A stretch of DNA of 64,000 nt. Origin: Takakia lepidozioides. Taxonomy: Eukaryota; Streptophyta; Takakiopsida; Takakiales; Takakiaceae. The notes under the pieces were generated by a model, which was not told where the DNA came from, searched no databases, and worked only from the letters and a program-made list of their open reading frames with translations. Positions 42,538 through 54,100 of this stretch are shown one piece after another. The position numbers and the translations under genes were made by a program. Where the stretch lies: assembly GCA_030704615.1 (NCBI GenBank), contig CM060731.1:67560756-67624755 (forward strand). Reading direction: 5' to 3'. Numbering within the stretch: position 1 is the first letter of the stretch; every line of letters starts with the position of its first letter.

Positions 42538-44904
42538 TGTGCCAAAAACAATTTATGGATGGCAGCCATACCTGTAAAGTATGGCTATTTTCATCAGCAT
42601 GTGGGGAATTTGACATGTCGACAAGAGGGTTTGGCTAGTGGTGAATGTCAGTGTAATTTGATGGCTCAAGTTATCGTATTCAACAGGCACATTAAAATGT
42701 CCGGATTACAACGGTCAAGCTTTGGAATCTGATATTTGGCTGGAAATCCTCAAATGGTCCCAGTACTGAGGTCCATATCAGGATTAAGATTCACTACAGA
42801 TGCAAACAGTGGCATCAATGTATTCTCTACATTGTGAATTGTTATGGCAGGGAGTGTTGGCTAGCATCCCACAGCTGTAGTGTGCAGCCGTGTGTCACTC
42901 TTTTAGTGTGTCTCTCTTTTAGTCACAAGGCAGCTTGCAACAAATGTATTCTTTACAGCCAAGGACCTAAAGCATAGTAAGAATGATCTGCACAACTGAA
43001 CAAATGAGTAGACAAAAAACATGTATAAAACATCCAAGGTGATCAATCTTTTGGCTGGCATGCTTCTTAAGAGAAGGATAAGGATATCACTAGTTTCTCT
43101 CAAAGTCATTTCTGCGTATTCTGTTGTCTGCACAACTTAATCCCCTAAATGTGTCGTTTTCTATCCAATTTATCAATACGAATGAGCCTCTGTGCATCAG
43201 AAAAAGCTGGGCATGTGAGGGAAGGTCAGATATAGAGTCCAGTCTTTGTTGCTTTTGTGGTTTTACCCTGGCCTTGCGAGGATATGGTTTGATAACCCTC
43301 CTTCTGAAGGTCGTCAGATCCTTCCTTTCTTCAAGAACGATCTCATAATGAATAGAGCAGAACAACCCCACTTGCACCCCACTTGCACCCCACTCATCTG
43401 TCCAAGTAATTAGGCGGAGCGAGAACGGATTTGTTCTTGTTCTCGCTCCGCCTAATTACTTGGACTACAACCATATTAGAACTGTGACAACTTCCAACTG
43501 CCTCAGTAGAGACGAGTGCAAGCTTTCAATAAAATCTCTATCTGCGTTTGCCGTTTCTTCAAGGGAGGTGTGACTTACATTGCAATCATACCCAAATTGT
43601 CATCATCTCTGTTGGATTCTACAGTAGCGTTTCTGGATTGTATGCTTTTTCAGTAGATTATACCCGTACTCAATTCTTTGTAATTGCATTGCCAATTGGC
43701 TGTGCACGATCTTGCGAGTTTCTATACCCCGGTTGGTAGAAACCCAACAACTGGCTCTGCGAGGCTTCCTGTTAGGCACGCTATGCCCTCACATGAACAG
43801 GTAAAATTCTTTTCTTATCACCCCAGAGAAGCTAAGGCCGCAAAGCATATAAGTCACCAATGAATCTCTCTCTCACTCACTGAACCCGAAAAACGACATC
43901 TACTAAAATTATCATGGTGGCTTGGGGGGCTTTGCTCTTAGGCTCGCACGCAGGAGAGCGGCAGGGCGAGCTACCATCCCTGGGCATTGTGAGAATTGAA
44001 CCCCAAGTCTGCGCTCGCTCTCTGGCATACTGAACACAATCCCCACTTGTCTTACACGAATCTCCTTGGACTGGCCACCCATTGCATTGTGGATGATAGG
44101 GGTCGAGTAATAGATTGATGCACACCCATGTTATGGGCAGAGGAGAGAGGAGGAGGCGAGGCGCCACAAAGGCTGCCCACAAGGCTCATCCTCATCCTCT
44201 GCCCACAAGGCTGTCCGCCATCGCTCTCCGCCATCACATATTTCCCCTATGTACACTGCTAAACAAACTGATAGGCCTATGGAACGAGCTTTAAAGTCTT
44301 TCAAAGTATGGCCCTTATTGCGCACCATCTTTCCGTGCCCACACAATATACTTTGGTCTATCGCTGGTAGCATGCATCATCCTCAAAGAATGTGGGCCTT
44401 CAGAGTAACTGCATCAAATCCCATTTCCAGAAAGATAGGTGTGAGACTCAAGTTTAACAGAAGATGCTGATCCAGGGAATGCTCGATGCTAGACTCCATA
44501 AGTTCTACAGCGGTTGCATCCTTGTTAGACATACTGTTGAATTCCTTATATGGGTTGTGGTGAAGCAAGAGCGGACCTTTCCTGCTGGGTGGAAATCATC
44601 CATGTGGCACAAAAAATGTAGAGCCATCTCATGCAGACGCTTGGAGGTAATTACTAGAGATGCTGGTCATTGAGGACGGGGATGTGGCAGGCAATGTTCC
44701 CATTAGCAGAACCACGAGGAACGAGGGAGTGCCAAAAGGATCTTCAAAATTTTGAAAAATGGTGGAACGTGGTAAACATTATGTACTACAAGAGCAGTAA
44801 ACCAGAGGTGGAGGTGGAGGTGGGTTAACTGGGGTTTAGAGAGAGGGAGGGTTTTAGCGATGGCGGCAGGCGTCGCTGTGTGCAGGCAGAAGTGATTGAT
44901 AGCT
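42538..44904. other. Intergenic region between malate dehydrogenase and queuosine gene
   Basis: No gene recognised in 2.4 kb. It contains an 11-bp tandem (ACTTGCACCCC, 43367-43393), the perfect hairpin at 43400-43465, and on the minus strand at about 43990-44075 a weak tRNA-like pair (TGTTCAGTATGCC, GGGGTTCAATTCTC) that may be a SINE head. Confidence 0.45.
43400..43465. repeat. Perfect 27-bp inverted repeat with 12-base loop
   Basis: GTCCAAGTAATTAGGCGGAG followed by CGAGAAC (43400-43426) is exactly complementary to 43439-43465, with the loop GGATTTGTTCTT. The arms have no mismatch. Not part of an obvious terminator or known gene. Confidence 0.95.
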
Positions 44905-47900
44905 ATGGAGTCCGTGCGGGCCTCGTGTCTGTGGGTGGCCTGCCATGCTTCCCATGTCGCCATTGACCCTGCTGGTATGTATGGCAGTATGTGTCCTTGC
45001 TTCTCTGCCATTTCTGTTACAACCAACTTAGTATGATGTGCGCAACTGAATCGAATTTTTTAAGTAATTACTAGCGCTACTGTGGAGACGTGGTTGGAAG
45101 GAGGACGACGGTTCACCTCCGTTTTATGGCCTCTCCCTGTGGGTTTTGTCGTATCTGTCGTTATGTGAATAAACCAAGGCATTGGCTTGACTGAGGAAAA
45201 ACGCCAATGTGAGCCGTGTTTGTCTAGTGCAACTCTCCGTTACGAGCATCCGTAGAGTTGGTGATAAATTCTGTATTTCTAGGAAGACAGAGCTTTCATT
45301 TCTTTCGAATGGGTTTTTCTTGCTGTCATCATTCTTCAGCTACGTGACATGGGCGAAATTGTTTGTCTGCAAGTTGTGCCAAAGGTTTGTAAAAGGTTGA
45401 AGGGAGCAAAACTTTGGGTTGTTGCTGGCTCCAGGCATTGAAAGGCTGGTGGAGCGTATAGATGGCAAGTTGCCAACAGTAAGCTGGGACTTCGAGGGCA
45501 TACACTACTTTGATAATGGCCCCCTTACTGCGCAGTACCTTCTGGTGTTGGACACTCTCAACTTCTGCTTTTGGCCTGGTATGTAGAGCTGAACCGTCCA
45601 TCTCCTCATCTTTCTTGGTAGGTCCTGATATTATTAAAGAAGTTTGGGGTTGAAAACACGGCTATAATTGAAACAATAGTGATTGGATTACCACTTTACA
45701 GTACATAGTGAGAGACTGGGAATTTGACATGTCCTTAAGACCACAGAAACATACAAATTTAACTCTTTTATGTATGTGCAATTGTTAGCGAGGAAAGTAG
45801 TCCAAAGAATGGTTGGTGCATCTTGTTCCTTATCTGCACTTGTTCTTCTGTGGATATTTGGAGGACCTGGGTGCTAGTTGTTGGCAGGATGTTGTCTCTA
45901 TCTTGGTAGGTGTGGTAGCAGGTTTCTTATTCATGGTTTATTTGCAGATGAGGAGCTGCAGTATGATCATTTGGCGGCTGGTCTCAGAAGAGCTCTTAAG
46001 GCTGACCCCATGGTCTTTGATGCCCAACGGTTGAAGACCTGCACAGGTTCTTTCCACACCATGACATCAGATCTGCCCAACGTGGGGTTTAGGGCTTAAC
46101 AGTCATTGATTGGTCCAGAGCATGTAGTTATACTGCAGGGGGTATTGGAAATCACCTACATTGTACTAAGGATGATCTACCATGATAGTATGCAGGGCTT
46201 ATGCTGCGGGAGATGCTTCAGTGGCCTCGACCTCTTCCCTTGGAGGATGAGCGTGCTCGTCTGCTTTGCGAGGTACACACATTATTTGAGTGTGTTGAGT
46301 AATGCTACTGAACCAATTAGGAGTTTGGAGAAAGAATGTGTTCTGTTCATCCTGTTCCTACAATAAACTTCCAAGTCCTCTGCTGTTTGAATGCCTATGT
46401 TCTAGAGTGAGGTGGTGGATTATGAAAGGAAGACTATCACAGCTTGTCGTAGATCCTCTCAAAATCATACCTCAATATTTCAATGTCCAATAAGTTAGTG
46501 CTCATGAGTTATAGAAGAATTTCTTCCTAATCTGTTTGTAAGACTAGGCCTCTGCTCTGAGAAACCGCCTTATATTGGTTTGGCTGTGTTAGGTGGGTAC
46601 AGAGTTGGAGCAGAGTTTTGATGGTCAAGCGGCCAACCTGGTAATGGCTGCAAAGGGATCAGCTGTTGCACTTGTGGAGCTTGTGACTCGCCATTTCCCG
46701 GGTACAAACCTGATGCTTTTGCTTGCCTAATAAGTTGTTAGTATCTTTGATGGTCCTGGTAAGCTTTTCAGATGGAGGTCAAGAACATCAAAGTGAAGTG
46801 TGAATGGTGTGTTAATTTGTGTTCTGCTCACTTATGGTAGCATTGACTGCTTGGGCTGCATGGGTGAAGCATTGCCCCTTAGGCAAGCAAAATGTAGCTT
46901 CAGCAGTTAACCATGCAATGTACCTTGATTGGCTAGAGGCCTCACACCTTGCTCGGCTTTCAGGTTTCTAATTCAAGGAGTCGAACTTCTCAAGGCGGTA
47001 ATTATGGGAGAATTCCTCTAGCAGCTCTTTTAATACTATCTAGGCCTAGATTCCCAGTGTTTATTGCACTTACGACGTTCTTCGTGTTCATGTTCTGGCA
47101 GGTTTCCGCGATCACTGTGTTTACAAAGGTCACCAAGTGTTTCTATATAAACGTGCACAAATCTTCGTGGCTGATTTATGGGGTGCTTTCAAAGGGACTG
47201 GTCTAGGGGCATTCAGGGACATAGCACGCATCACCATGTTTGCAGACTATGTAGTGCCTGCAGTACTTCGGCACTGGGGAATTCTCACGTGTAGCCAGTC
47301 ACTGGCAAGGGTGGTTGATGGTCTGCAGGAGCTTCCTCCTGGTTCTGAAGAAGAGGTGGAGATTCGGGCCTGCACCATCACTGCCGTGGAGAGATTGCGC
47401 GAGTACCTTTCTGCTCGAACTGGGAAGGAGGTAATTTAAAGATTTTATTTATTGGGTTGTACAGAGGGCCGTACAGTACTTATCAGCTGTATCTTGGAGG
47501 CAGATTATCTTGGACCCAGCTGCCAGCGATGTAAAGTGGAAGGAAAGTTTCTAAGAGTCCCATCAGAAAGGTCATTTCTTAAGGGGGACGTTTTTCACAA
47601 ATAGCACTCTTTGGGAGTCATTTGCAGGGAGGAATAATATAAAATTCAATGTAGCATATCCTGGAGATGGTCAATGTTTACTTGTGTTCACGATTGGTCT
47701 GCTTGAAGATAGGATTTTTGCCAATATGTACACACACTAAGGGAATGAGAACATCATTTCTTCTGATCTATTGCCCACTATGAAATTGAGCAGATGTTGG
47801 GTGTCTGTTTATCCACTTTTGGCTCCCAGAGGATTGGGGTTTGATTTGTTCTTGGTTTCATCGTTGTGCTGTGTCTCCTCTCTGCCTTTTGGCCTCATGG

Positions 47901-48042
47901 TTTGACAGAGGATGAATAGAATCTGTGCTGGCTTCCGCAGGTTCTGAGCGTCCAAGTGGATTGGTGGCTTTGGTCATCTGGCATCGCAAGTGCATCAGAG
48001 AAAGTTCCACCATACCATCGCACACAGACCATCTACTACTGA
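44905..48042 (+). CDS. Queuosine 5'-phosphate N-glycosylase/hydrolase, Qng1/DUF2419 family
   Basis: This family releases the base queuine from queuosine monophosphate so it can be reused in tRNA; plants, like animals, are thought to salvage queuine rather than make it. Seven exons join in phase to 309 residues: 44905-44974, 45435-45578, 45948-46046, 46196-46272, 46593-46701, 47102-47430, 47941-48042. Family landmarks are WDFEGIHYFDNG, LTAQYLLVLDTLNFCFWP, YDHLAAGLRRAL, the domain core GSAVALVELVTRHFPGFRDH, VYKGHQVFLYKRAQIFVADL, WGAFKGTG, FADYVVPAVLRHWGIL and the C-terminal end PPYHRTQTIYY. The human relative (341 residues) is somewhat longer at the N terminus. It converges with the GT92 gene 0.77 kb downstream. 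It looks intact. Confidence 0.92.
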
Positions 48043-48808
48043 CTACACCAAAGTTGACGGTGAGCTGTCAAGAAGCTTGTGGCGAGGGCCTCCGAATCAA
48101 TTGTGGAAGGGCTCAATAGTTTCAATGGGCAGTATTTGTAGGGATTTTTACAGGTCTTATCTGCTGGAAGACCATTGGCTGCTCTTGTGGCTTGTGTATG
48201 CAGGTTCATTAACTTCATGGACACTGTGCGCACCAATTTTGATACCATGTCATGACAGGACATCATCATAAGACCCTGATTGATTGACCTCATTTCGTGA
48301 AATTGCAGATACATTCTTGATTTAATAGGTGCCAAAAGGCATCGGGCTTTAAAGCTACTGAATGTTCTGAATAGTTCGTAGTGTGGATGTAGAGCTCTGG
48401 ATGTTTTCTCAAATTAGTCATCGAGATCTTTGAGCAGCGATTCTTTCATACTGAAGTCAGGAGTACTGTGGCCATCAGGCTAGATTCTTTTGTAGAGGGA
48501 AGCTTCTTGATGTGTCAATGCTATCTATGGCACTAGGACATATAGCTGTAAAACACATTCACAATGCTTGCAAGAATGGATCTCTATATTGTGGCCCATT
48601 AGTGATCTCTCTTTTAATGACAAGGCTCTGGTAAACAACAGCTTGTGAATACATTCTTTTGACAACAGGCTGAGTTCTTCCATCTTTGAGATCCTCAGCT
48701 GCCGCAATCTGTCAACAACCATTATAGCCTCTTTCCATCACATGGAGGTGATTGCGTGCATCACAAGGAAACTTCCCAGTGTTAAGAGAGCTGGAAGAAC
48801 CTAAAGAC
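48043..48808. other. Shared 3' flank of the convergent Qng1 and GT92 genes
   Basis: No gene seen. It must hold both 3' untranslated regions. Confidence 0.5.
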
Positions 48809-49732
48809 TCATGTAGAATTGGTTTTCATAGAACCAACTCGCCTTTTCAGCTCAAACACAAGTGGCTGAATACTTTTATCAGGTTTTAAAGCCTTCAAGA
48901 CATCAGCTGTGTCTGGCCCAAAGTCAGTCATCCGTGCACCCCAGTAGTGGTTCAACCGCATAACATTGGGAGAAATGTTCTGAGTCTTTCCCACCAGCAT
49001 CGGAAATCTGTGGGGATTACTGTCAAGAACCCCTGCGCAGAGCTCCACCCGGATGATGGGTTTAAGCCGCCAAAGGGATTCTGGTGTGTTCTTATATTGC
49101 TTTCGACGCTGATATTTCTCAATCATCCACCCATTTAACAGATCACCTCGCGGGTTTCCTTCAAAGAAAACGCAAGACAACAGCATTTGCGAGACATCAG
49201 GTCGGTCATCGTCAAACTTGCTGACCAATCTGTCAAGGAACCCAGGCCTCAAATCTGATGGAGAGAATGGATATTCATCAATATCAATAACAACTAACCA
49301 TTTCGTGCGTGCACGATAATGTGCCATGAAGTGCCTGTAGGAATTGTCTTGCTCAAAGTGATAGCCAGATCTTTCATGTCCTGGGAACAGATGGTGGAAG
49401 CGGTGATATGTGAGACTACCTGCAAGTACATAGCTCTTGATTTGCAGCTCCTGAGATTCATCGTTGCCATGGGCTGCATCATACCAGAATATGTGCTCCA
49501 CACCAGCATAAAGCATGTACTCGATCCATTGCTTGCATTCAAAGGCAGTTACTTTAAATCGGTCCTCTTTATAGACTCTGTTACAGATCAATGCTCCAAT
49601 GTGGTAGGGCGTGGATTCGTTGGGCCTGTTGGCTGCTGACGTAAGTCCTCGTTGGAGCATATAGTGTAGCTCGAATAAGCTCACCAGACCCAACAGGTAG
49701 AGCAGCGACATGCTCAGATGAGTACATCGCAT
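48809..49732 (-). CDS. Glycosyltransferase family 92 (DUF23), type II membrane protein
   Basis: GT92 enzymes transfer sugars, often galactose, to glycans in the Golgi; plant members include beta-1,4-galactan synthases. This protein is a single-exon frame of 307 residues. A short cytoplasmic tail precedes one hydrophobic anchor (about residues 8-25, SLLYLLGLVSLF). The GT-A domain follows: NRVYKEDRFK, WIEYMLYAGVEHIFWYDAA, the metal-binding DxD motif in WLVVIDIDEYPF (Asp150-Ile-Asp152), and LNHYWGARMTDFG near the end. NxS/T sites at N38 and N252 are possible glycosylation points. It is shorter than galactan synthases (about 500 residues) because it has almost no stem region, so its acceptor cannot be inferred. 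Divergent from the CTC1 gene. Intact. Confidence 0.9.
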   Translation of the reverse strand: MRCTHLSMSLLYLLGLVSLFELHYMLQRGLTSAANRPNESTPYHIGALICNRVYKEDRFKVTAFECKQWIEYMLYAGVEHIFWYDAAHGNDESQELQIKSYVLAGSLTYHRFHHLFPGHERSGYHFEQDNSYRHFMAHYRARTKWLVVIDIDEYPFSPSDLRPGFLDRLVSKFDDDRPDVSQMLLSCVFFEGNPRGDLLNGWMIEKYQRRKQYKNTPESLWRLKPIIRVELCAGVLDSNPHRFPMLVGKTQNISPNVMRLNHYWGARMTDFGPDTADVLKALKPDKSIQPLVFELKRRVGSMKTNST

Positions 49733-49811
49733 GCTGGTTAGTGTGAGCCTGTATCGTTAAAGAACTTCACCGAACCACACAAAATTTGAGAAATCTTTTG
49801 GCTGTGACCTA

Positions 49812-50117
49812 GGCACATCTTTGACTCTTATTCTATCAGCCGGCTTTCTTAATCTGTACAATCACTTTGGCCATTCCGTCTGACGCTTGTATTGTGATGA
49901 CATGACACCTGGCACATCTTTGACTCTTATTCTATCAGCCGGCTTTCTTAATCTGTACAATCACTTTGGCCATTCCGTCTGACGCTTGTATTGTGATGAC
50001 ATGACACCTGGCACATCTTTGACTCTTATTCTATCAGCCGGCTCATCCACCGTTCTTAATCTGTACAATCACTTTGGCCATTCCGTCTGACGCTTGTATT
50101 GTGATGACATGACACCT
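49812..50117 (+). repeat. 99-bp minisatellite, three copies
   Basis: Near-identical units start GGCACATCTTTGACTCTTAT at 49812, 49911 and 50010. The third carries a short insertion (CTCATCCACCG) after CAGCCGG. The array begins 80 bases upstream of the GT92 start codon, inside its likely 5' leader or promoter. Confidence 0.95.
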
Positions 50118-51122
50118 AAGCCAGTAATTCTCCTTCCTCGTCTGTTCGATTTTTAGCTCTCCTGGACTGGTTTCTCCTTCTCTCCCGACCCACAACAAAA
50201 CAAACCTGAAGACCTTGCATGCACAGCCCGGTAGTGAGTCAATTCCTTTCCTAAGAAAAACCCCACAGCACACAACCATAAACCAAAGCAAATAGCTCTG
50301 GATATATAGCAATAATCCCACAGAGGAGGCCAGTCGTTTGAAACGGACGGGGAGGTGAGAGATTACTATTCATTTGGAAGGTTGCTGCGGTCGTTGAATG
50401 GAGGGTTGTGACTCCCTGTAGTTGCCCTTTAGACTTCCAATAGACAGCTACCCAACAGCTCCCTGTAGGCGTCCCTGGGTTCAAATCATATGTAGCAAGC
50501 GAAATTGGGTGAGCCAAGTCTTGCGAGAATCAGACAACAAATCGCCTACATAGTTCGTCATTCAGCTGAGACTGTGCTATGGCTCCTGCCTCCATTGGCT
50601 CACTATTTTCTAATAAGGCACTGCGACCGCTATTCCGTGAGTTGGGTCTTCTTTTGCTGCAAAGTTATCTGGAAGCCATCTTTCACAGATGAAACAGATA
50701 TGGCAATGTCATCTGTGTACAACCAAAGAAGGCTCTTCCATGCCATCTCTGTGACACTTCTCGAGATCCTCACTTTGATCCATTCTGCAGTGGATGAGTA
50801 GGAGCTCAATGTTGAGTAGGTAGGGTCTCAAGTTCCAATGTTTTTCTCTCGACTTGTTTTTCGTGTTTTCTTTGGCTAACCGTCATTTTGGAGGTTTAAG
50901 CGGGATGTCCGTTGTAGTGTCCCGCGCACTGTTTACACAAACCCACACAACAGTGTAGAGTGTGTGTCTGCGCTTTTCGGTTGCATTCCTTCTCTCTGTG
51001 GAAGACAGAATGCTCACGGGTTGAGCAATCGCGCTGCTGATTGGGTTTATCTTCTAGTTGGTGACATTGCGAGCATTCAATGCATTCCAGTCATCTTGTA
51101 TTTTGTGTGTTGCAAGGTCAAC
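50118..51122. other. Divergent spacer between GT92 and CTC1
   Basis: No gene recognised. Open frames of up to 98 codons at 50251-50801 lack motifs. The frame leading into the CTC1 start is open from 50964 but without an ATG before 51123. Confidence 0.45.
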
Positions 51123-54100
51123 ATGCATTCCCGCCTCAACCTGCACGACCTCTTCTCCTCCCGCATCCCCTGCTCAGCATCATCCGTGCTCTTCCCCACC
51201 CTGGTTGAGAAACATGGTCAAATGCTCCCACGAGACGGAAATGCAGATGAGACAGTCGCCTCTGCTTTACACCGTACAGGTTTGGACACTCAAGTCAGAG
51301 ACCGGGAAGACGTTCTTGGTCGGAGGGTTCACGGTAGCCCAGGCAAGCGAAAAAGAGGGGCTCTTGGGGCCTCATCGTCTGTGAAGAAACAAAGGAGTGG
51401 ATTGGAACTGCTTCAAGTTTCGAGAGAGCCAAGGTTCCTTGTTGGACGCCTGCAGTTATGCAACCGAAGTGCAAATCCTCAGCTACAGGCCTGTCCCATC
51501 ACAGTTGATTGCTTGACCTTCACTGATGAAACGGCCAGTGTTTGCTGCACTGTAGCTAGTCTTGATCCTCGGATGCTAGGTCAGCTCGTGCAGGTGAGTT
51601 CTCCTGATTCAAGCCCACACTGTTGAATGGAGGTCATGTACTGAGTTCTTTCTTTAAGGGGGGCTTCTCGCGGGCGTTTGAATTTTTCTTTCTGCAGTAA
51701 TTCGGTTAAATCAGAAAGCATTTGTGCACTCGATGTGTTCGTTATCTTCACCTTGTCCATATTCATTCCCACCAGACCACAACGAACTTGAGGGTGGTGC
51801 AGTTGGACGGCAGCGACAACTCCCTCGTCATGCCCCAACAGTTCACGCCCTTCACGCCCTTAACTTTCCCATTATGCTTGAGATTTGATTGAATTTGCTA
51901 GTTTTGATGAGTGGGAACTTCGTGGAGTTTGGGTAAGGTCAAAGAGATATAAGAGATATATCGTCGAGGGTCGAGGTGCACTATAGTTGACGTACTAAAA
52001 CAGCCAACTCCTTCGCCAAAGATTCCAAATCTACAGATGTAGCCCACCATTCAAGGAGCAAGTCAGACCTTTTCCAATCAATAAATGTTCAAACCTTGGT
52101 ATATAACTGCACACGAGCTTCAGTGAGCATTTGGAGCAGCCTCCCCAAATAGCGGTAAGGAGTCTAAATGGCGGATGTGACCATCAACCTGTCAATACTG
52201 CAGACTCTGGGAAGAACAGCGAATAAAATAGTCAACAATTGTTTGACATAGAAGAGGACATGGTGATGGAAACCTACATTACCAAAATCGAAGGTATGGA
52301 ATCCAATCTTTGACTTACCCAGGAACATACAGCTCTTGTGCTACTCTGAGGAGGAAGGACTGACCCTCAATACACCCATGATGCAGGTGGATTCTTGGAC
52401 TTTCCTACCAGTAACCTCTTGTTCTTCGCATGGTGGAGCGCGTACTCCAGAGGGCTGCTGCACTGCAAATGCAGGTGCAAAAGCATCAGACCAGGCAGCC
52501 TTATTATACTTGGCCAGCCTCAAAAGTGGCAGTAAAAAAACCTTCAAGCATGTCAACTCAGTATTGGGCAGTTTTGATTGCAGTGGGGGGACCTTGAATG
52601 CAGGGGGATGCCTGGAAATTCGCAATCTGAAGTTGTTGGCAGGATCCTCTGCACCTTCTATGCAGGTCAGGGATCTTTGCAAATTCGTTATTTTATCAGA
52701 AAACCAGAGTGGCAAGACTGGCTTATATAGCACTGGTGATTTGTCAAAGAAGGTAGTGCTTGTAAGATTAATTGGACCTATTCAGATTTAAGAAACTAAC
52801 ACTCGATGGTGTGTGACATTGCCATGTTGTTGTGGGGCAGATGCCGAACTTCCCTGCACTGTGTCTCAGTCCTGCAGCTGCAGACATCCGTAATCATACC
52901 CTGGAAAGCCCTTTAATTAAAAAAGGAGCAGGCAAGCCACGATTGCGGTTATCTGGGTTGCTCGACTGCATGAGCCCTCCATTTGTACTTCCATGCAATG
53001 AGCCATCCAGAAGGGCTGCAGCTGGTGAAGGTGTTTCTTGCAATGGTCCACAGAAGTCCCTCTTCAGAGATGAGGGCAGCAGTGGAAAGCGATTTGGGAG
53101 TCAAAATATGCTGGGATTTTTTGTGGAGCTATGGGTGTGTCCTCATAGCCCTAGCTGTGACTTCGATGGTGATGCTAACAGACATCAATGCCATCTGTTA
53201 AAAATTCCATCTGTTGCCCACGTTGTTGATCGACAGGACAAAGAGATTGCACAGGTTTACTTCTCTGGTTCAGTGGCTGCTTGGCGTCCCATGCTGTCCC
53301 AGGCTCTTGGGAAGTATGTTGCCATCACTGGGCTTCGGAAGAAGGTGATTTTGGTAGGGCCTGAGAGAAAGCAATACTCCATCTTCGTTGCAACACGGAT
53401 TAGCATGGTTTCCATGTTGTGCGCTCCAGAGCTTGGTATGTATGAGGACCAGATGGAGAGCAGTGGCTGTTGCAGGACACACAGTTTTCATCAAGCTGAG
53501 AAGAAAGAGGATGGTCTGACTGTAAGGAGAAGTGGGAGGAATTTGAGCTACCAGCTGTTGGAACCATTCTCTAAGGAGTTATGGGGCTCCAAAGAAGGTA
53601 GTGACTTGAGAGCATTTAGCGGTGCTTGTGTTGATAATGATTGTGTGACTACTAGGCATTGCAATTCCCTGGTGACCTGGAGCACGGCTCTCATAGGAAC
53701 ACAAGGCTGTATGAAGCATGGAGGTAGAAAGTTAGGGCTTGTGGTTTGTAATCCCCCTGGAATAAATGTCCTCGGAGTGAAGAAGAGGTATGCATTTTGG
53801 CCATCTAGTGACCTTCCTCAGAGGGTCATGAAAATCTGACGGGTAAATTTCCCCTGGCAAAAAGGTGCCATATGTTCGGTTTTCATGATGTCAGTACAAA
53901 TCACCAGTTGCTGCTCTATGCCAGGCAATTTCTGACTACTGTGTATCTTAGAAGGATGTTCACAGGTGCAAGCATTGGGTCGTATGTCGGAATTGTGACT
54001 GGAATCCATATGCAAGGGCAGTTAGTGGAGCTTGACAAACGTGTGTGGCTACTGCTGACCCACTACACACAGACCCAAGTGCATGGACTTCGTGTTGGGG

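Noticed and set aside
44052-44373. Overlapping minus-strand frames in the malate dehydrogenase/Qng1 spacer
   Set aside because: They derive from a degenerate repeat (TGCCCACAAGGCT, GCTCTCCGCCATC) and match nothing.
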